From contig MVRV01000051.1 in NCBI GenBank assembly GCA_002068015.1, forward strand, positions 1 through 57,624: a stretch of 57,624 nt of DNA, written 5' to 3'. This document shows positions 47,211 to 56,906 of the stretch, one piece after another. Position numbers and translations under genes: made by a program. The notes under the pieces are model-generated. The model had not been told where the DNA came from and ran no database searches. It saw only the letters and a list, made by a program, of their open reading frames with translations. Source of the DNA: Smithella sp. PtaU1.Bin162. GTDB taxonomy: Bacteria > Desulfobacterota > Syntrophia > Syntrophales > Smithellaceae. The first letter of the stretch is position 1. Each line of letters starts with the position of its first letter.

Positions 47211-49622
47211 ATGCTGGTCAGTCTCAAATGGCTCAAAGATTATGTAGATGTCGATTTAACCGCCGCCGAACTGGCTTCTGCTTTGACTATGGCCGGTCTG
47301 GAAGTGGAGGAAATAAAGATAATTAAACCGGCTTTCAGCGGTGTTGTCGTGGCAAAAATTCTTTCGGTTAAGCCTCATCCGTCAGCCGATAAACTATCTC
47401 TTTGTGAAGTTACAGACGGCAGTCAGACTTACCCCATAGTCTGCGGTGCAAAAAACATTAAAGCCGGCGATGTTGTGCCTCTGGCGAAAATAGGAGCGAC
47501 AATACCCGGAGGATATACGATTAAATCATCGGTATTACGTGGTGAAAAATCGGAAGGAATGCTTTGTTCGGAAGCGGAGCTGGAAGTCGGTGACGACACA
47601 TCAGGTATTATGCAGCTGCCGCAGAGCATGGTTTTGGGGAAAGCCCTCGGAGAAGCCCTTGATCTGGATGATACGGTTTTAGATATTGGAATAACTCCCA
47701 ACCGCTCTGATTGTCTAAGCATGATCGGTATTGCCCGGGAAGTGGCGGCAATTACCGGTAAAAAATTAAGAATACCCCAATTTAATATCCGGGAGACCGG
47801 TACTGATATCAAACAGGTAGCTTCCGTCAAAATCATCGATGATGATTTTTGTCCCCGTTACACGGCAAGAATGATCGGTAATGTGAAAATCGGTCCGTCA
47901 CCAGTCTGGATGAAAACAAGATTGGAAGCCGTAGGATTACGCTCGATTAACAATGTTGTGGATGTAACAAACTTTGTCATGCTGGAAATGGGGCAGCCGC
48001 TGCATTCTTTCGATTTCCGTTTTCTGGAAGAAGGCCGGATCGTCGTGCGGAAGTCAAAACCAGACGAAGAATTTATTTCCCTCGATGGTAAGAGCCGCAA
48101 ACTTTCCGCCGATACTTTGCTTATTTGTGACGGAGTAAAACCGGTTGCCATCGCCGGTATTATGGGTGGGCTTAATTCGGAAGTAAAGGATGATACTAAT
48201 ATTGTATTTTTGGAAAGCGCTTATTTTAATCCTTCTTCCATACGCTCTTCGGCCAGAAAGCTGGCGATGCCTACTGACGCCGCTTTCCGTTTTGAACGGG
48301 GAATAGATCCTGAGGGAGTGGTAAGAGCGCTTGATCGTGCGGCTTTTTTGATTGCCGAGCTTGCCGGCGGCAGTGTCTATAAGAATTACATTGACGAGTA
48401 TCCACGGCAGGTATTGACGGCAAAGGATATTCCACTGCGGAGGACCAGAGTTAATGAAATGCTCGGAACGCCGGTTACGGGGAAAGATATTGTCCGGATT
48501 TTGCGAAGCCTCGGTATGGATATAAAATTAGCCGGTAAAGGTAAATATTATGTTACGCCGCCTTCTTCCAGGGTCGATATAACACGGGAAATAGACTTGA
48601 TTGAAGAGATTGCCCGTATTTACGGATATGACCGTATACCTGTAACATTGCCGAATGCTGCGCTTACCGAAATGGCTATAGTTCCTCGTCTGGATTTGGA
48701 AGAAAGAATGCGGCAACTTCTGACTGGAACCGGCTATACGGAAGTTATTAACTATAGCTTTATTACACCGGCATCCGTAGATTATCTTTGTTTGAAGGAG
48801 CATGATGACAGGCGCCGTTTGGTGCATATTAAAAATCCGCTGGCGGAAGATCAATCGGTTATGCGGACAACGATGATTTTTGGCTTGCTCAATACACTAA
48901 AGAAGAACGCCAATAACGGTTGTTTTAATTTGAAGATTTTTGAAATAGGCAGAGTATTCCTCCGAATGGCTGAAGGGAAACTTCCCGAAGAAAGAAATGT
49001 TCTGGCCGGGCTTTTGTCCGGAGCGGTAAGCGATGATTTATGGGGAGCAAAATCAACCTCTGATTTCTATGACATTAAAGGGTGTCTGGCCAATATTTTT
49101 TGTGATTTGAAGTTGAATAATTGCCTTTACCGTTCTGAAAATTCCGAGCCGTTTTTACATCCGGGTAAGTCCTGCAATATCTATTTGGGGAATACGAAGA
49201 TAGGTTATGCAGGAGAGGTCCATCCTGATGTTCGAGATAAGATGGATTTAAAAATAAGTTCCTATGTGTTTGAAATTAATCTCGATATTCTGTCCGGTCA
49301 TATAAGCGGAGCTGTTAATTATAAGGAGATATCCAAATATCCGGCAGTAACAAGAGATGTGGCTTTTGTAATCGATGCCAATGTGGAAGCAGATTACATG
49401 CTGGATATTGTTTTGCGTCAGAGAGAAGATTTGCTTGAAAATGTTGGTATTTTTGATATATACGCAGGGAAAGGTCTTCCCGAAGGAAAGAAAAGTCTGG
49501 GTTTGCGGTTTTCGTATCGCGCGCCGGATAAGACACTTACTGATCTTGATGTAAATAATGTCCACGAAAAGATTGTGCGCAACACCGTTCAACTGACCGG
49601 TGCAAAAATAAGAGGTGAATAG
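47211..49622 (+). CDS. pheT: Phenylalanyl-tRNA synthetase beta subunit
   Basis: The 803-aa subunit contains the tRNA-binding domain (VVVAKILSVKPHPSADKLSLC), the B3/B4 editing domain, B5 and the C-terminal FDX-ACB domain (SKYPAVTRDVAFVID). It is complete in length. The pair pheS-pheT is followed by ihfA. Confidence 0.97.
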   Translation: MLVSLKWLKDYVDVDLTAAELASALTMAGLEVEEIKIIKPAFSGVVVAKILSVKPHPSADKLSLCEVTDGSQTYPIVCGAKNIKAGDVVPLAKIGATIPGGYTIKSSVLRGEKSEGMLCSEAELEVGDDTSGIMQLPQSMVLGKALGEALDLDDTVLDIGITPNRSDCLSMIGIAREVAAITGKKLRIPQFNIRETGTDIKQVASVKIIDDDFCPRYTARMIGNVKIGPSPVWMKTRLEAVGLRSINNVVDVTNFVMLEMGQPLHSFDFRFLEEGRIVVRKSKPDEEFISLDGKSRKLSADTLLICDGVKPVAIAGIMGGLNSEVKDDTNIVFLESAYFNPSSIRSSARKLAMPTDAAFRFERGIDPEGVVRALDRAAFLIAELAGGSVYKNYIDEYPRQVLTAKDIPLRRTRVNEMLGTPVTGKDIVRILRSLGMDIKLAGKGKYYVTPPSSRVDITREIDLIEEIARIYGYDRIPVTLPNAALTEMAIVPRLDLEERMRQLLTGTGYTEVINYSFITPASVDYLCLKEHDDRRRLVHIKNPLAEDQSVMRTTMIFGLLNTLKKNANNGCFNLKIFEIGRVFLRMAEGKLPEERNVLAGLLSGAVSDDLWGAKSTSDFYDIKGCLANIFCDLKLNNCLYRSENSEPFLHPGKSCNIYLGNTKIGYAGEVHPDVRDKMDLKISSYVFEINLDILSGHISGAVNYKEISKYPAVTRDVAFVIDANVEADYMLDIVLRQREDLLENVGIFDIYAGKGLPEGKKSLGLRFSYRAPDKTLTDLDVNNVHEKIVRNTVQLTGAKIRGE

Positions 49623-49649
49623 TCATAAGAAGTTAAGACGGAGGAAGAA

Positions 49650-49922
49650 ATGACGAAGATTGATATTATTCAAAATGTTTATGAGAAGCTTGGTTTTTCC
49701 AAGAAAGAGTCGGCAGATATCGTTGAATCCGTATTTGATATTATCAAAGACAGTCTTGCCAACGGTGATAAAGTAAAAATTTCCGGATTCGGTAACTTCG
49801 TGGTAAAAGAAAAAAGGGCACGACGCGGCCGTAATCCTCAAACTGGTCAGGAGATATCAATTACCGCCCGGAGAGTTCTTACTTTTAAGTCCTCTCAGGT
49901 GTTGCGTAAAGCCTTGAACTAG
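49650..49922 (+). CDS. ihfA: Integration host factor alpha subunit
   Basis: The 90-aa HU/IHF-fold protein bends DNA as a heterodimer with IHF-beta. The arm sequence RARRGRNPQTGQEISI and the body KISGFGNFVVKEK match. Position directly after pheT is the ihfA (himA) hallmark. Confidence 0.95.
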   Translation: MTKIDIIQNVYEKLGFSKKESADIVESVFDIIKDSLANGDKVKISGFGNFVVKEKRARRGRNPQTGQEISITARRVLTFKSSQVLRKALN

Positions 49923-50113
49923 CACAAAAGAATCTGTCTGTGCGTATTTCCTCCGTACTTTAGAGGGGCATTCTTCCGAATAACCAGTTAATATAGCTGT
50001 TTGTTTGTCTTGTGAATTTGATCGGAAGAGTAGCGGCTAAAATCACGCCTTTTAAAGATGACAGCTTTAGAATGTTTAACGGGGAATTTTGCCGTAAGGA
50101 TTTCAGGGATTTT

Positions 50114-50452
50114 ATGGAAACAGTAATTCCCGAAAAGACCTATTTCCGTATCGGAGAAGTAAGCAAAATCCTGAATGTTGAGTCTTACGTCATTCGATAC
50201 TGGGAGACGGAGTTCAGTTCAGTCAAGCCTACGCGGACGAAATCCGCGCAACGTCTGTATCGGAAAAAAGACGTGCAGGAATTATTGATGATCAGGGATT
50301 TGTTGTATTTACAGCGCTTTACGATTGACGGAGCAAAAAAGCAACTTGCCAAAATGCGGGAAGAAAGTGAACCGGAGTCGGGTAACGTCTATAGAGATAA
50401 GCTGCTTTTGATCAAGCATGAATTGCAGGAAATCAGAAACATGATCAGCTGA
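50114..50452 (+). CDS. MerR-family transcriptional regulator
   Basis: The 112-aa protein opens with the MerR helix-turn-helix (YFRIGEVSKILNVESYVIRYWETEF) and the wing (QRLYRKKDVQELL), followed by a dimerisation helix. It lacks a large effector domain and the Cys residues of metal sensors. I favour the ATG at 50114, matching family members; upstream GTG (50012) and ATG (50072) are alternatives. Linked to ihfA as in other deltaproteobacteria. The signal is unknown. Confidence 0.83.
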   Translation: METVIPEKTYFRIGEVSKILNVESYVIRYWETEFSSVKPTRTKSAQRLYRKKDVQELLMIRDLLYLQRFTIDGAKKQLAKMREESEPESGNVYRDKLLLIKHELQEIRNMIS

Positions 50453-50454
50453 TA

Positions 50455-50485
50455 AAAAAGCCGACTTGGTGCAAGCCGGCTTTTT
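50455..50485 (+). terminator. Rho-independent terminator after merR
   Basis: AAAAAGCCG (50455-50463) with ACTT and CAAG extending, pairs with CGGCTTTTT (about 50477-50485). It ends the thrS-merR transcript. Confidence 0.88.
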
Positions 50486-50547
50486 CTTTATAATGGGAGA
50501 AGTTATTCAAAAAAACATTTTTTTCAGACTGGAACCAATACCGAAAA

Positions 50548-50832
50548 TTAACCCTTCTTGGCTGCTCTTTTGGAGGCTTTAAGAGGATTGATTTTTTGAT
50601 TATTTTCTTTAATCTCCAGTTTGACGTGAGTTGCGGTCGGGCATTTGCCGTTCAGCCACTTACTGGTCGGATCCGGATAAATCTTGCAGTATTTTTTTGA
50701 TTCGTATTCAAATATCTTACCGCATTCATTACATTTATCAATTATTTCATGGCAACTCCCGCCAAAAAAGCCACAGCCTTTTTTACTCATGAAGGCGCAC
50801 TCAATTCCTGTTTTAACAGTCTGACAAAGCAT
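50548..50832 (-). CDS. PxxKW family cysteine-rich protein
   Basis: The 94-aa protein has several cysteines (CGFFGGSCHEIIDKCNECG, then KYCKIYPDP) and the motif PTSKW, then GKCPTATH. This is the PxxKW family, which is common in deltaproteobacteria and has no assigned function. The cysteine layout suggests a zinc or Fe-S site. A Lys-rich tail follows. AGGAGGTAGTTA precedes the ATG closely. Confidence 0.8.
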   Translation of the reverse strand: MLCQTVKTGIECAFMSKKGCGFFGGSCHEIIDKCNECGKIFEYESKKYCKIYPDPTSKWLNGKCPTATHVKLEIKENNQKINPLKASKRAAKKG

Positions 50833-51164
50833 TAACTACCTCCTATTTGTCTGGCGAAATTTAATTTTCATTATCATAAAATTTGATAGAAGAAAGAATG
50901 AAAAAATCATTTTAATAATGAATTTATAAAAAACCGGCGTGTCCTTAGCAACAAAAAAAGCGCTTGTCAAGAAAAATTAAGGTATTTGGTAAATCCGCTT
51001 GATCTTATCTTCGTGTAACTGAGACTCACGTTTATATTCGGATAGAAGAGGTTAATAATTTATCTTTGCGGAATGTTCCTCTCTTCCATGTGATTAAATT
51101 GACTTCGCAGGTGTTTTATGTTACTTCCAAAAAAATAATATATTACTTTTGAGGCCGCAAAAAA
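50833..51164. other. 332-bp intergenic region with possible minus-strand promoter
   Basis: This AT-rich gap separates the divergent PxxKW and PTS genes. On the minus strand TTGACA (50970-50965) and TAAGGA (50947-50942) are 17 nt apart and could drive the PxxKW gene. I saw no convincing promoter, hairpin or small gene for the plus direction. Confidence 0.4.
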
Positions 51165-51929
51165 TTGAATAAATCAGTATTGGTTAGAGCTTTTTTGAGG
51201 TCTTTTTTTATCCAGGCGACGCTAAATTTCCGCAGGATGCAAAACTTAGGTTTCGCTATGGCGATAATTCCGGTAATTCAGGAATGGAATTTGACACAGA
51301 AAGACGAAGAAGAATTGTTGACCAGGCATTTGCAGCTGTTCAATACACATCCTTATTTATCGGCAGCCGTTATTGGTTCGGTTATTCGCCTGGAGGAAGA
51401 ACAAAATAAAAGCAGGCAGGCAAATCCGTTTCCGGACGCCGTTGAGATCAAACAGGTTCTGGCAGGGCCTTACGCGGCAATCGGCGATACTTTTTTTTGG
51501 GGGGCATTGCGGCCGTTTGCGGCGATTGCCGCCTGTGTCTTGGCGTATCTCGGATATGTTTTCGCCGCTCCACTGGCTTTTTTATTATTATATACACCAG
51601 CTCATGTATGGATCAGAGTAAAAGGCTTTCTGGAAGGATACCGAAGGGGGAAGCAGGGCATTGAATTCGTCCGTCTGCTGGATTTGCCCGGTACTGCCGT
51701 AAAAATCCGGTGGGTTTCTTTAGTGACCCTGGCTGGTTTGGCAACCCTGTTAATTGGTGCCGGGGATTGCTTGCCGCTTTATAATTTGTCCGGCATTTTA
51801 ATTAAATTGGCGGTGATCAGCGCAATCTTTATTTGTATTTTGCTTGTTCAAAAGAGGATTTCGCAGTTTTATATTTTATATGGTGCTGTCCTATTTTTTC
51901 TTCTAATATCGTCACTGAAAGAATTTTAG
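51165..51929 (+). CDS. PTS mannose/fructose/sorbose-family EIID component
   Basis: The 254-aa membrane protein matches EIID of the mannose-type PTS: RSFFIQATLNFRRMQNLGFAM at the start, and LAGPYAAIGDTFFWGALRP in the middle, then hydrophobic segments. Start at TTG with GAGG 10 nt upstream. In the family, IID works with IIC, IIB and IIA. Here it is directly followed by HPr (1 nt) and EI, without IIC or IIA in view, so it is probably part of a regulatory or partial PTS. Confidence 0.85.
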   Translation: MNKSVLVRAFLRSFFIQATLNFRRMQNLGFAMAIIPVIQEWNLTQKDEEELLTRHLQLFNTHPYLSAAVIGSVIRLEEEQNKSRQANPFPDAVEIKQVLAGPYAAIGDTFFWGALRPFAAIAACVLAYLGYVFAAPLAFLLLYTPAHVWIRVKGFLEGYRRGKQGIEFVRLLDLPGTAVKIRWVSLVTLAGLATLLIGAGDCLPLYNLSGILIKLAVISAIFICILLVQKRISQFYILYGAVLFFLLISSLKEF

Positions 51930-51930
51930 A

Positions 51931-52200
51931 TTGATAGAAATTAAAACATTCAAGTTAAAAAATAAACTGGGAATGCATGCCCGCCCGGCGGCATCTCTTG
52001 TAAAAACGGCGCAGCAGTTTGAGGCTGATATTTACATTGAGCGCAATGGTCAAACTGTTAATGCTAAAAGTATTTTAGGAATACTGACTTTGGCCTGTCC
52101 TCAGGGCGGGATGTTTACAATCAGAGCTGAAGGATCGGATGGAATTGCGGCGATGAAAGCTCTGGAAGATTTAATTGAAAATAAATTCGGAGAAGATTAA
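51931..52200 (+). CDS. ptsH: Phosphocarrier protein HPr
   Basis: The 89-aa protein carries the active-site histidine (His16 in GMHARPAAS) that accepts phosphate from EI, and the regulatory serine (Ser47 in NAKSILGIL) that HPr kinase targets. It starts at TTG just after the EIID stop with only a weak ribosome site, so coupling is likely. EI follows after 8 nt. Confidence 0.93.
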   Translation: MIEIKTFKLKNKLGMHARPAASLVKTAQQFEADIYIERNGQTVNAKSILGILTLACPQGGMFTIRAEGSDGIAAMKALEDLIENKFGED

Positions 52201-52208
52201 ACGAAAAT

Positions 52209-53987
52209 ATGATCACTGATCAGGATAGGAAAACATTTGTTCTTAAAGGTATAGGTGTTTCTCCCGGAATTGTTATCGGGAAAGCTTATCTTTTTGATCC
52301 GTCTGATATCCAGTTCTCTTTTTATAAGCTGGAAAATCCTGCGCTTATCCCCAAAGAGGTCCAGCGTTTTAAAAATGCGCTGAAAGAATCCGAGCGGCAG
52401 CTTCTGGAAATCCGGGAAAACCTCAAAAAGACAAAGATTAATGAACCTCTCTATGTTCTTGATGTTCATATTCTAATTCTCAAAGATAAAAAATTCGTCA
52501 GCCGGACAACAAAATACATTCAGCGACTGGGAATTAATGCCGAATGGGCTGTGCGCATGATGTTGGACCGTTACAAAAAAATATTTGACGGTGTTGAAGA
52601 TACCTATATCCGCGGGCGGATCAGTGATATTCAGTATGTAACCCAGAGAGTATTGAGAAATCTGGCCGGAAGAAAAAGAGAAACAATCTGGGAAATCGGT
52701 GACGGCGTGATTGTTATTGCCCAGGATATTTCTCCTGCTGATACCGCACAGATGAAAATGGAAAAGGTGATAGGATTTGCAACCGATATAGGAGGATGGA
52801 CATCACATACGGCAATTGTCGCCCGTTCCATGGAAATACCGGCCGTGGCAGGGTTGGATAATATTACCTCGATGGTGCATACAACGGATGTTGTAATCGT
52901 TGACGGTACGGCAGGCGTGGTCATAGTAAATCCCTATCCGGAAGTGCTTCAGAGGTATGAAGAAAAAAGACTGCACTATGACGCCGTCAAGGAAGAATAT
53001 CTCAAAGACGCGAAACTTCCCGCGGTTACCCTGGATAAATATCCGGTGCAAATTGGCGGCAATATTGAATTTATTGAAGAGATCAAAACGGCTGTTGCGC
53101 ATGGAGCCGAATATATCGGTCTGTACCGCACTGAATTTATTTACATAAACAGCAAGCATCTGCCCACCGAAGAAGACCATTTTAATAATTACAGCCAGGT
53201 TGTGGAGGCTAAAGAATTATTGTGGTCAACGATCAGAACTTTTGATCTGGGCGGTGATAAGTTTCCGTCCAATCAAAAACCCATAAGAGAATTGAATCCG
53301 CAAATGGGGCTTAGAGCCATTCGCTTCTGTTTGAAAGAAATCGGTTTATTTAAAACGCAATTAAGAGCGATCTGGCGTGCCAGTGCCATCGGAAAAGTAA
53401 AGATACTTTTTCCCATGATTTCCGGGGTTGAGGAAATCCGGGAAGCAAAAAGACTACTTAAGGAAACCAGAGATGAACTTGTCGCCGAAGGGATAAAAGT
53501 CGCCGCCAAAATGGAAATAGGTGCAATGATCGAAGTTCCTTCTGCGGTTGTGATTGCCGATAAGCTGGCCGAGGAAGTGGATTTCTTCAGCATTGGCACG
53601 AATGATCTTATCCAATATGCTCTGGCCATTGACCGGGCCAATGAACATATGACATACCTGTATGAGCCTTTACATCCGGCTGTATTAAGGCTCCTGAAAA
53701 GAGTAGTTGATGTGGCGCATGAAGCGAATATTCGGGTGGCCATGTGCGGGGAAATGGCCGGTGATCCGATGTGTTGTCTGATCCTTCTGGGTATGGAACT
53801 GGATGAATTAAGTATGAGTCATCTGGCGATTCCGCGAATTAAACGGATAATCCGCCAATCGACCCTGAAAGAAGCGAAAAGTCTGCTGAAAAAAGCAATG
53901 TCTTTCGGTGCTGCGTCCGATGTACGCGCTTACGTGCAGGGTTACATGATACAACATTTTCCTCGCGAATTTCAAAAAGAAGACTGA
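52209..53987 (+). CDS. ptsI: PTS enzyme I (phosphoenolpyruvate-protein phosphotransferase)
   Basis: The 592-aa enzyme transfers phosphate from PEP to HPr. The phosphohistidine is in GGWTSHTAIVARSMEIPAV (about 199), the PEP-binding region in YIGLYRTEFIY, and the catalytic Cys in AMCGEMAGDP (about 511). Length and order match EI, so the phosphorelay EI-HPr is complete, even if the sugar transporter is not. Confidence 0.95.
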   Translation: MITDQDRKTFVLKGIGVSPGIVIGKAYLFDPSDIQFSFYKLENPALIPKEVQRFKNALKESERQLLEIRENLKKTKINEPLYVLDVHILILKDKKFVSRTTKYIQRLGINAEWAVRMMLDRYKKIFDGVEDTYIRGRISDIQYVTQRVLRNLAGRKRETIWEIGDGVIVIAQDISPADTAQMKMEKVIGFATDIGGWTSHTAIVARSMEIPAVAGLDNITSMVHTTDVVIVDGTAGVVIVNPYPEVLQRYEEKRLHYDAVKEEYLKDAKLPAVTLDKYPVQIGGNIEFIEEIKTAVAHGAEYIGLYRTEFIYINSKHLPTEEDHFNNYSQVVEAKELLWSTIRTFDLGGDKFPSNQKPIRELNPQMGLRAIRFCLKEIGLFKTQLRAIWRASAIGKVKILFPMISGVEEIREAKRLLKETRDELVAEGIKVAAKMEIGAMIEVPSAVVIADKLAEEVDFFSIGTNDLIQYALAIDRANEHMTYLYEPLHPAVLRLLKRVVDVAHEANIRVAMCGEMAGDPMCCLILLGMELDELSMSHLAIPRIKRIIRQSTLKEAKSLLKKAMSFGAASDVRAYVQGYMIQHFPREFQKED

Positions 53988-54084
53988 TTCTTGCTGCGGA
54001 GACAGTAAGTAAAAAGGCTGCTTAATGTCGCTGGTATAAAATTTCATAAACTGAAGGTCACAAGTTGGAATTGAAAGCAGAATA

Positions 54085-56709
54085 ATGTTGGAAGAACAAA
54101 AAAAAGATTCCCCGATAAAAGATGAAGAATACTATTCCGGTTGTCTTTATGACCGGCAGGATTTCTTAAGATTCCGGCCGGCAAAGATATTTCTTTCCCG
54201 CGTATCGATTGCCGATGAATATGTGGAAAAAATAAAAAAACTTTCCACAGAAGGTCTTGTTGTTTATGCGATAAAGCACCGGAGCAAGCTCAACAGTCTC
54301 ATTATCCATGAGCTTGCCGGACGAAAAGATATGCCCAAGCCTCTTTACTGCCATGGAATGAACATGTCCTTCTGGCAGCCGCTGCCCATGATGATAAAAT
54401 TCCTCTGGTCATCCTTGCTCCGGCGGTTCGGGAAGAAGCAAAAAGCGCTGAGCGGCAAACTGGCTTTTCTGGAGCGGGAAGTTACCGAGAAAAGGAGCAT
54501 TATTATTCACCTCGGCAAGTCGGAATTTATTGAGAGCAGATCATCCGATGAAGCCATTGTTACCCTGCTCAAGGCACAGCAAAAAGTTGATTTTTCGATT
54601 TTTGTGGTGCCGGTGCTGGTTGCTTACGGTCGCCGCAGAGAAAAAGAAAACGAAAGCCTGATCAATATTCTTTTCGGCCAGTCGGAACACACCGGTCCGC
54701 TGCGTCGTTTGATTACTTTTATGCGCTACTCGAATAAAGCTTTTGTTGTTCCGGGTGAACCGATTAATCTGCAGAAATATCTTAATGAAAAAAAGAATGT
54801 TTCTCCGGAAATAATGATTCATGATCTGCGCGGAGAGTTGATCGACCGTATTGAAGAAGAGAAAGAGAGTATTGTAGGGCCCGCCTTGAAATCGCGGGAA
54901 GAACTTATCGGTATGGTTTTAAGCGATGAAACCGTTAGACAATTTATTGCCGATTATGCGGTGCGCGAGAAGAAAAACCGGATATCGGTGGAAAAGGATG
55001 CCCGCCGTTATCTATATGAAATAGCCGCCGATTATAATGAAACTCTGGTCGAAATCTGGGACAAGGTATTAACGTGGTTGTGGAATACCGTTTATGACGG
55101 AGTTCTCCTGGATGTTGAAGGCTTCGCCAAGATTCGGAATGTTTCCAAAAAGATGCCTTTTGTAATTATTCCCTGTCACCGCAGCCATATTGATTATCTT
55201 TTGCTGTCCTATCTTTTTTATAAACATAACATTCAAATGCCTTTTATAGCCGCCGGAGCAAATATGTCTTTCTTTCCGATGGGCTATATTTTCCGTAAAT
55301 CCGGTGCTTTTTTCCTGCGGCGCAGTTTCCGGGGTAATGCCGTTTACGCTGAGGTACTGGCCAAATATATTGCCGTTCTTTTACGGGAAGGTTTGCCTCT
55401 GGAATTCTTTATCGAGGGAGGCCGCAGCCGTACCGGCAAGATGGTCATGCCCAAATACGGCCTGCTTTCCATGGTTTTACAGGCGTACCAGGGAAAATAC
55501 TGTGATAATTTTGCCGCTATTCCCGTTTATATCGGTTATGACCGTGTTGTCGAGGAAAAATCATATCTGAAAGAACTGACCGGTATTCCCAAAAGCGAGG
55601 AAAATACGGCGGACATGATTAAAAACAGCAGTATTTTGCGCAGACGCTACGGCCGGGTTTATGTCAATATCGGCGAACCGATTATTATGAAAGACTATCT
55701 GGAAAAATCGGAAAAACAGATAAATCAGCTGGGGCTGGAAGCAAGACAAAGCCTGTACAGGAAGATTGGTTATGAAATCGTTCTGGAAATCAACAAGGTA
55801 TCGGTTGTTACTCCTTTTTCCCTGGTGGCCTCAGGGCTGTTAAGCCATGACCGCCGTGGAATATCGCACGAAGATTTAATCGATGTTTTGAATGAATTTT
55901 ATGAATATCTGTTTACAAAGAACGTTAAATTTGCCGCGACTTTTGCTTATAAGGAGAAAGCCATTGCCGATGCCCTCAATATTTTTGCGCAATCCGCAAT
56001 AATTTCGAAAATTGAAGCGGAAAAAGACGAAGTAGAAGAAATGCAGGAAGTAGTTTATTCGCTGGAAGACGAAAAAAGGCTCAACCTGGAATATTACAAA
56101 AACAACATTTTGCATTTCTTTATTCCCGTTTGTTTTGTGGCCACATCAATGGTGAACAGCAATGAAGATGTGATGTCGGTTGCCCGGATTATGAGTGATT
56201 ATAAATTTCTGAAGAGGCTTCTCTGGAATGAGTTTATCTTTGACGAGCGCAAAGATGATGTTGATGAAGTAAACGATGTGCTGGCTTATTTACTCAATCG
56301 TAAAATGATTACTCCTACCGAACGGGAGGGCCAACTCTACATCGAAGTAAAAGGCAAGGGTAAAATAAAATTAAAATCTTTTGCCGGGTTAATCCATAAT
56401 TACCTGGAATCAAACTGGGTGGTCATGCGCAGTTGCCCGTATTTAAAGAAAACGCCTCATTCCGAGAGAGACTGGTTGAAGAAAATCCGATCTCTGGGCG
56501 ACAGAATGTACCGGAAAGGGGAAGTTTTACGGGCGGAGTCTCTTTCGCAGTCAAATTACGTAAACGTCATCCGGTTTCTGGAGGATGCGGAATTTATTGT
56601 CCCCATCGTTCATGAAGGGAAGGGCGGGAGAAAAGAAGTTACTTATAAATTTACCGAGAATACGGCGGAAATGGAAGTTCTTCGCAGACGTCTCTTCAAA
56701 TTTCTCTGA
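54085..56709 (+). CDS. plsB: Glycerol-3-phosphate 1-O-acyltransferase PlsB
   Basis: The 874-aa membrane-associated enzyme adds the first acyl chain in phospholipid synthesis. The HX4D acyltransferase motif is HRSHID near residue 365, and the second motif FIEGGRSRTGK near 441; IPVYIGYDRVVEEKSY follows. The N-terminal region (about 1-350) and the long C-terminus match PlsB of E. coli (807 aa), with some extra length. A start at ATG 54085 has a weak ribosome site. It is followed immediately by the MITE-like element. Confidence 0.9.
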   Translation: MLEEQKKDSPIKDEEYYSGCLYDRQDFLRFRPAKIFLSRVSIADEYVEKIKKLSTEGLVVYAIKHRSKLNSLIIHELAGRKDMPKPLYCHGMNMSFWQPLPMMIKFLWSSLLRRFGKKQKALSGKLAFLEREVTEKRSIIIHLGKSEFIESRSSDEAIVTLLKAQQKVDFSIFVVPVLVAYGRRREKENESLINILFGQSEHTGPLRRLITFMRYSNKAFVVPGEPINLQKYLNEKKNVSPEIMIHDLRGELIDRIEEEKESIVGPALKSREELIGMVLSDETVRQFIADYAVREKKNRISVEKDARRYLYEIAADYNETLVEIWDKVLTWLWNTVYDGVLLDVEGFAKIRNVSKKMPFVIIPCHRSHIDYLLLSYLFYKHNIQMPFIAAGANMSFFPMGYIFRKSGAFFLRRSFRGNAVYAEVLAKYIAVLLREGLPLEFFIEGGRSRTGKMVMPKYGLLSMVLQAYQGKYCDNFAAIPVYIGYDRVVEEKSYLKELTGIPKSEENTADMIKNSSILRRRYGRVYVNIGEPIIMKDYLEKSEKQINQLGLEARQSLYRKIGYEIVLEINKVSVVTPFSLVASGLLSHDRRGISHEDLIDVLNEFYEYLFTKNVKFAATFAYKEKAIADALNIFAQSAIISKIEAEKDEVEEMQEVVYSLEDEKRLNLEYYKNNILHFFIPVCFVATSMVNSNEDVMSVARIMSDYKFLKRLLWNEFIFDERKDDVDEVNDVLAYLLNRKMITPTEREGQLYIEVKGKGKIKLKSFAGLIHNYLESNWVVMRSCPYLKKTPHSERDWLKKIRSLGDRMYRKGEVLRAESLSQSNYVNVIRFLEDAEFIVPIVHEGKGGRKEVTYKFTENTAEMEVLRRRLFKFL

Positions 56710-56832
56710 TACCAAGTCGCATTCAAACGCTAACTTTGTTGGCCGCTTCGTCGGCTTCCTCAACGTATGAGTACAATACGCCTCGTCGCCTCCTCCTCGC
56801 CGCCGCGTTATCATTTTGAATGCAACATGGTA
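56710..56832. mobile_element. MITE-like 123-bp element with terminal inverted repeats
   Basis: The left end (56710-56734) begins TACCAAGTCGCATTCAAA and the right end, read on the opposite strand (56832-56807), begins TACCATGTTGCATTCAAA; 16 of the first 18 bases agree, and both go on to TAAC. The centre has the palindrome CGTAT-GAGTACA-ATACG and a purine/pyrimidine-biased, GC-rich segment. There is no transposase. It abuts the plsB stop codon directly. I infer a non-autonomous element or intergenic repeat family; I saw no second copy in this window. Confidence 0.65.
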
Positions 56833-56848
56833 TATAAATGAAAAATAC

Positions 56849-56885
56849 AAAGCCCCGGAAGCAAAACTTCCGGGGCTTTATAACA
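56849..56885. terminator. Bidirectional terminator between plsB and eno
   Basis: AAAGCCCCGGAAG (56849-56861) pairs with CTTCCGGGGCTTT (56867-56879) across a 5-nt loop: a 13-bp perfect stem. On the minus strand a T-rich run (TTTGTATTTTT) follows; on the plus strand the stem itself ends in TTT. Confidence 0.88.
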
Positions 56886-56906
56886 ACGATCCTGTTCCTT
56901 AACTCG

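Noticed and set aside
49923..50113. Longer MerR start at 50012
   Set aside because: The extra 34 residues do not match the family start, and the region near 50114 has a better ribosome site.
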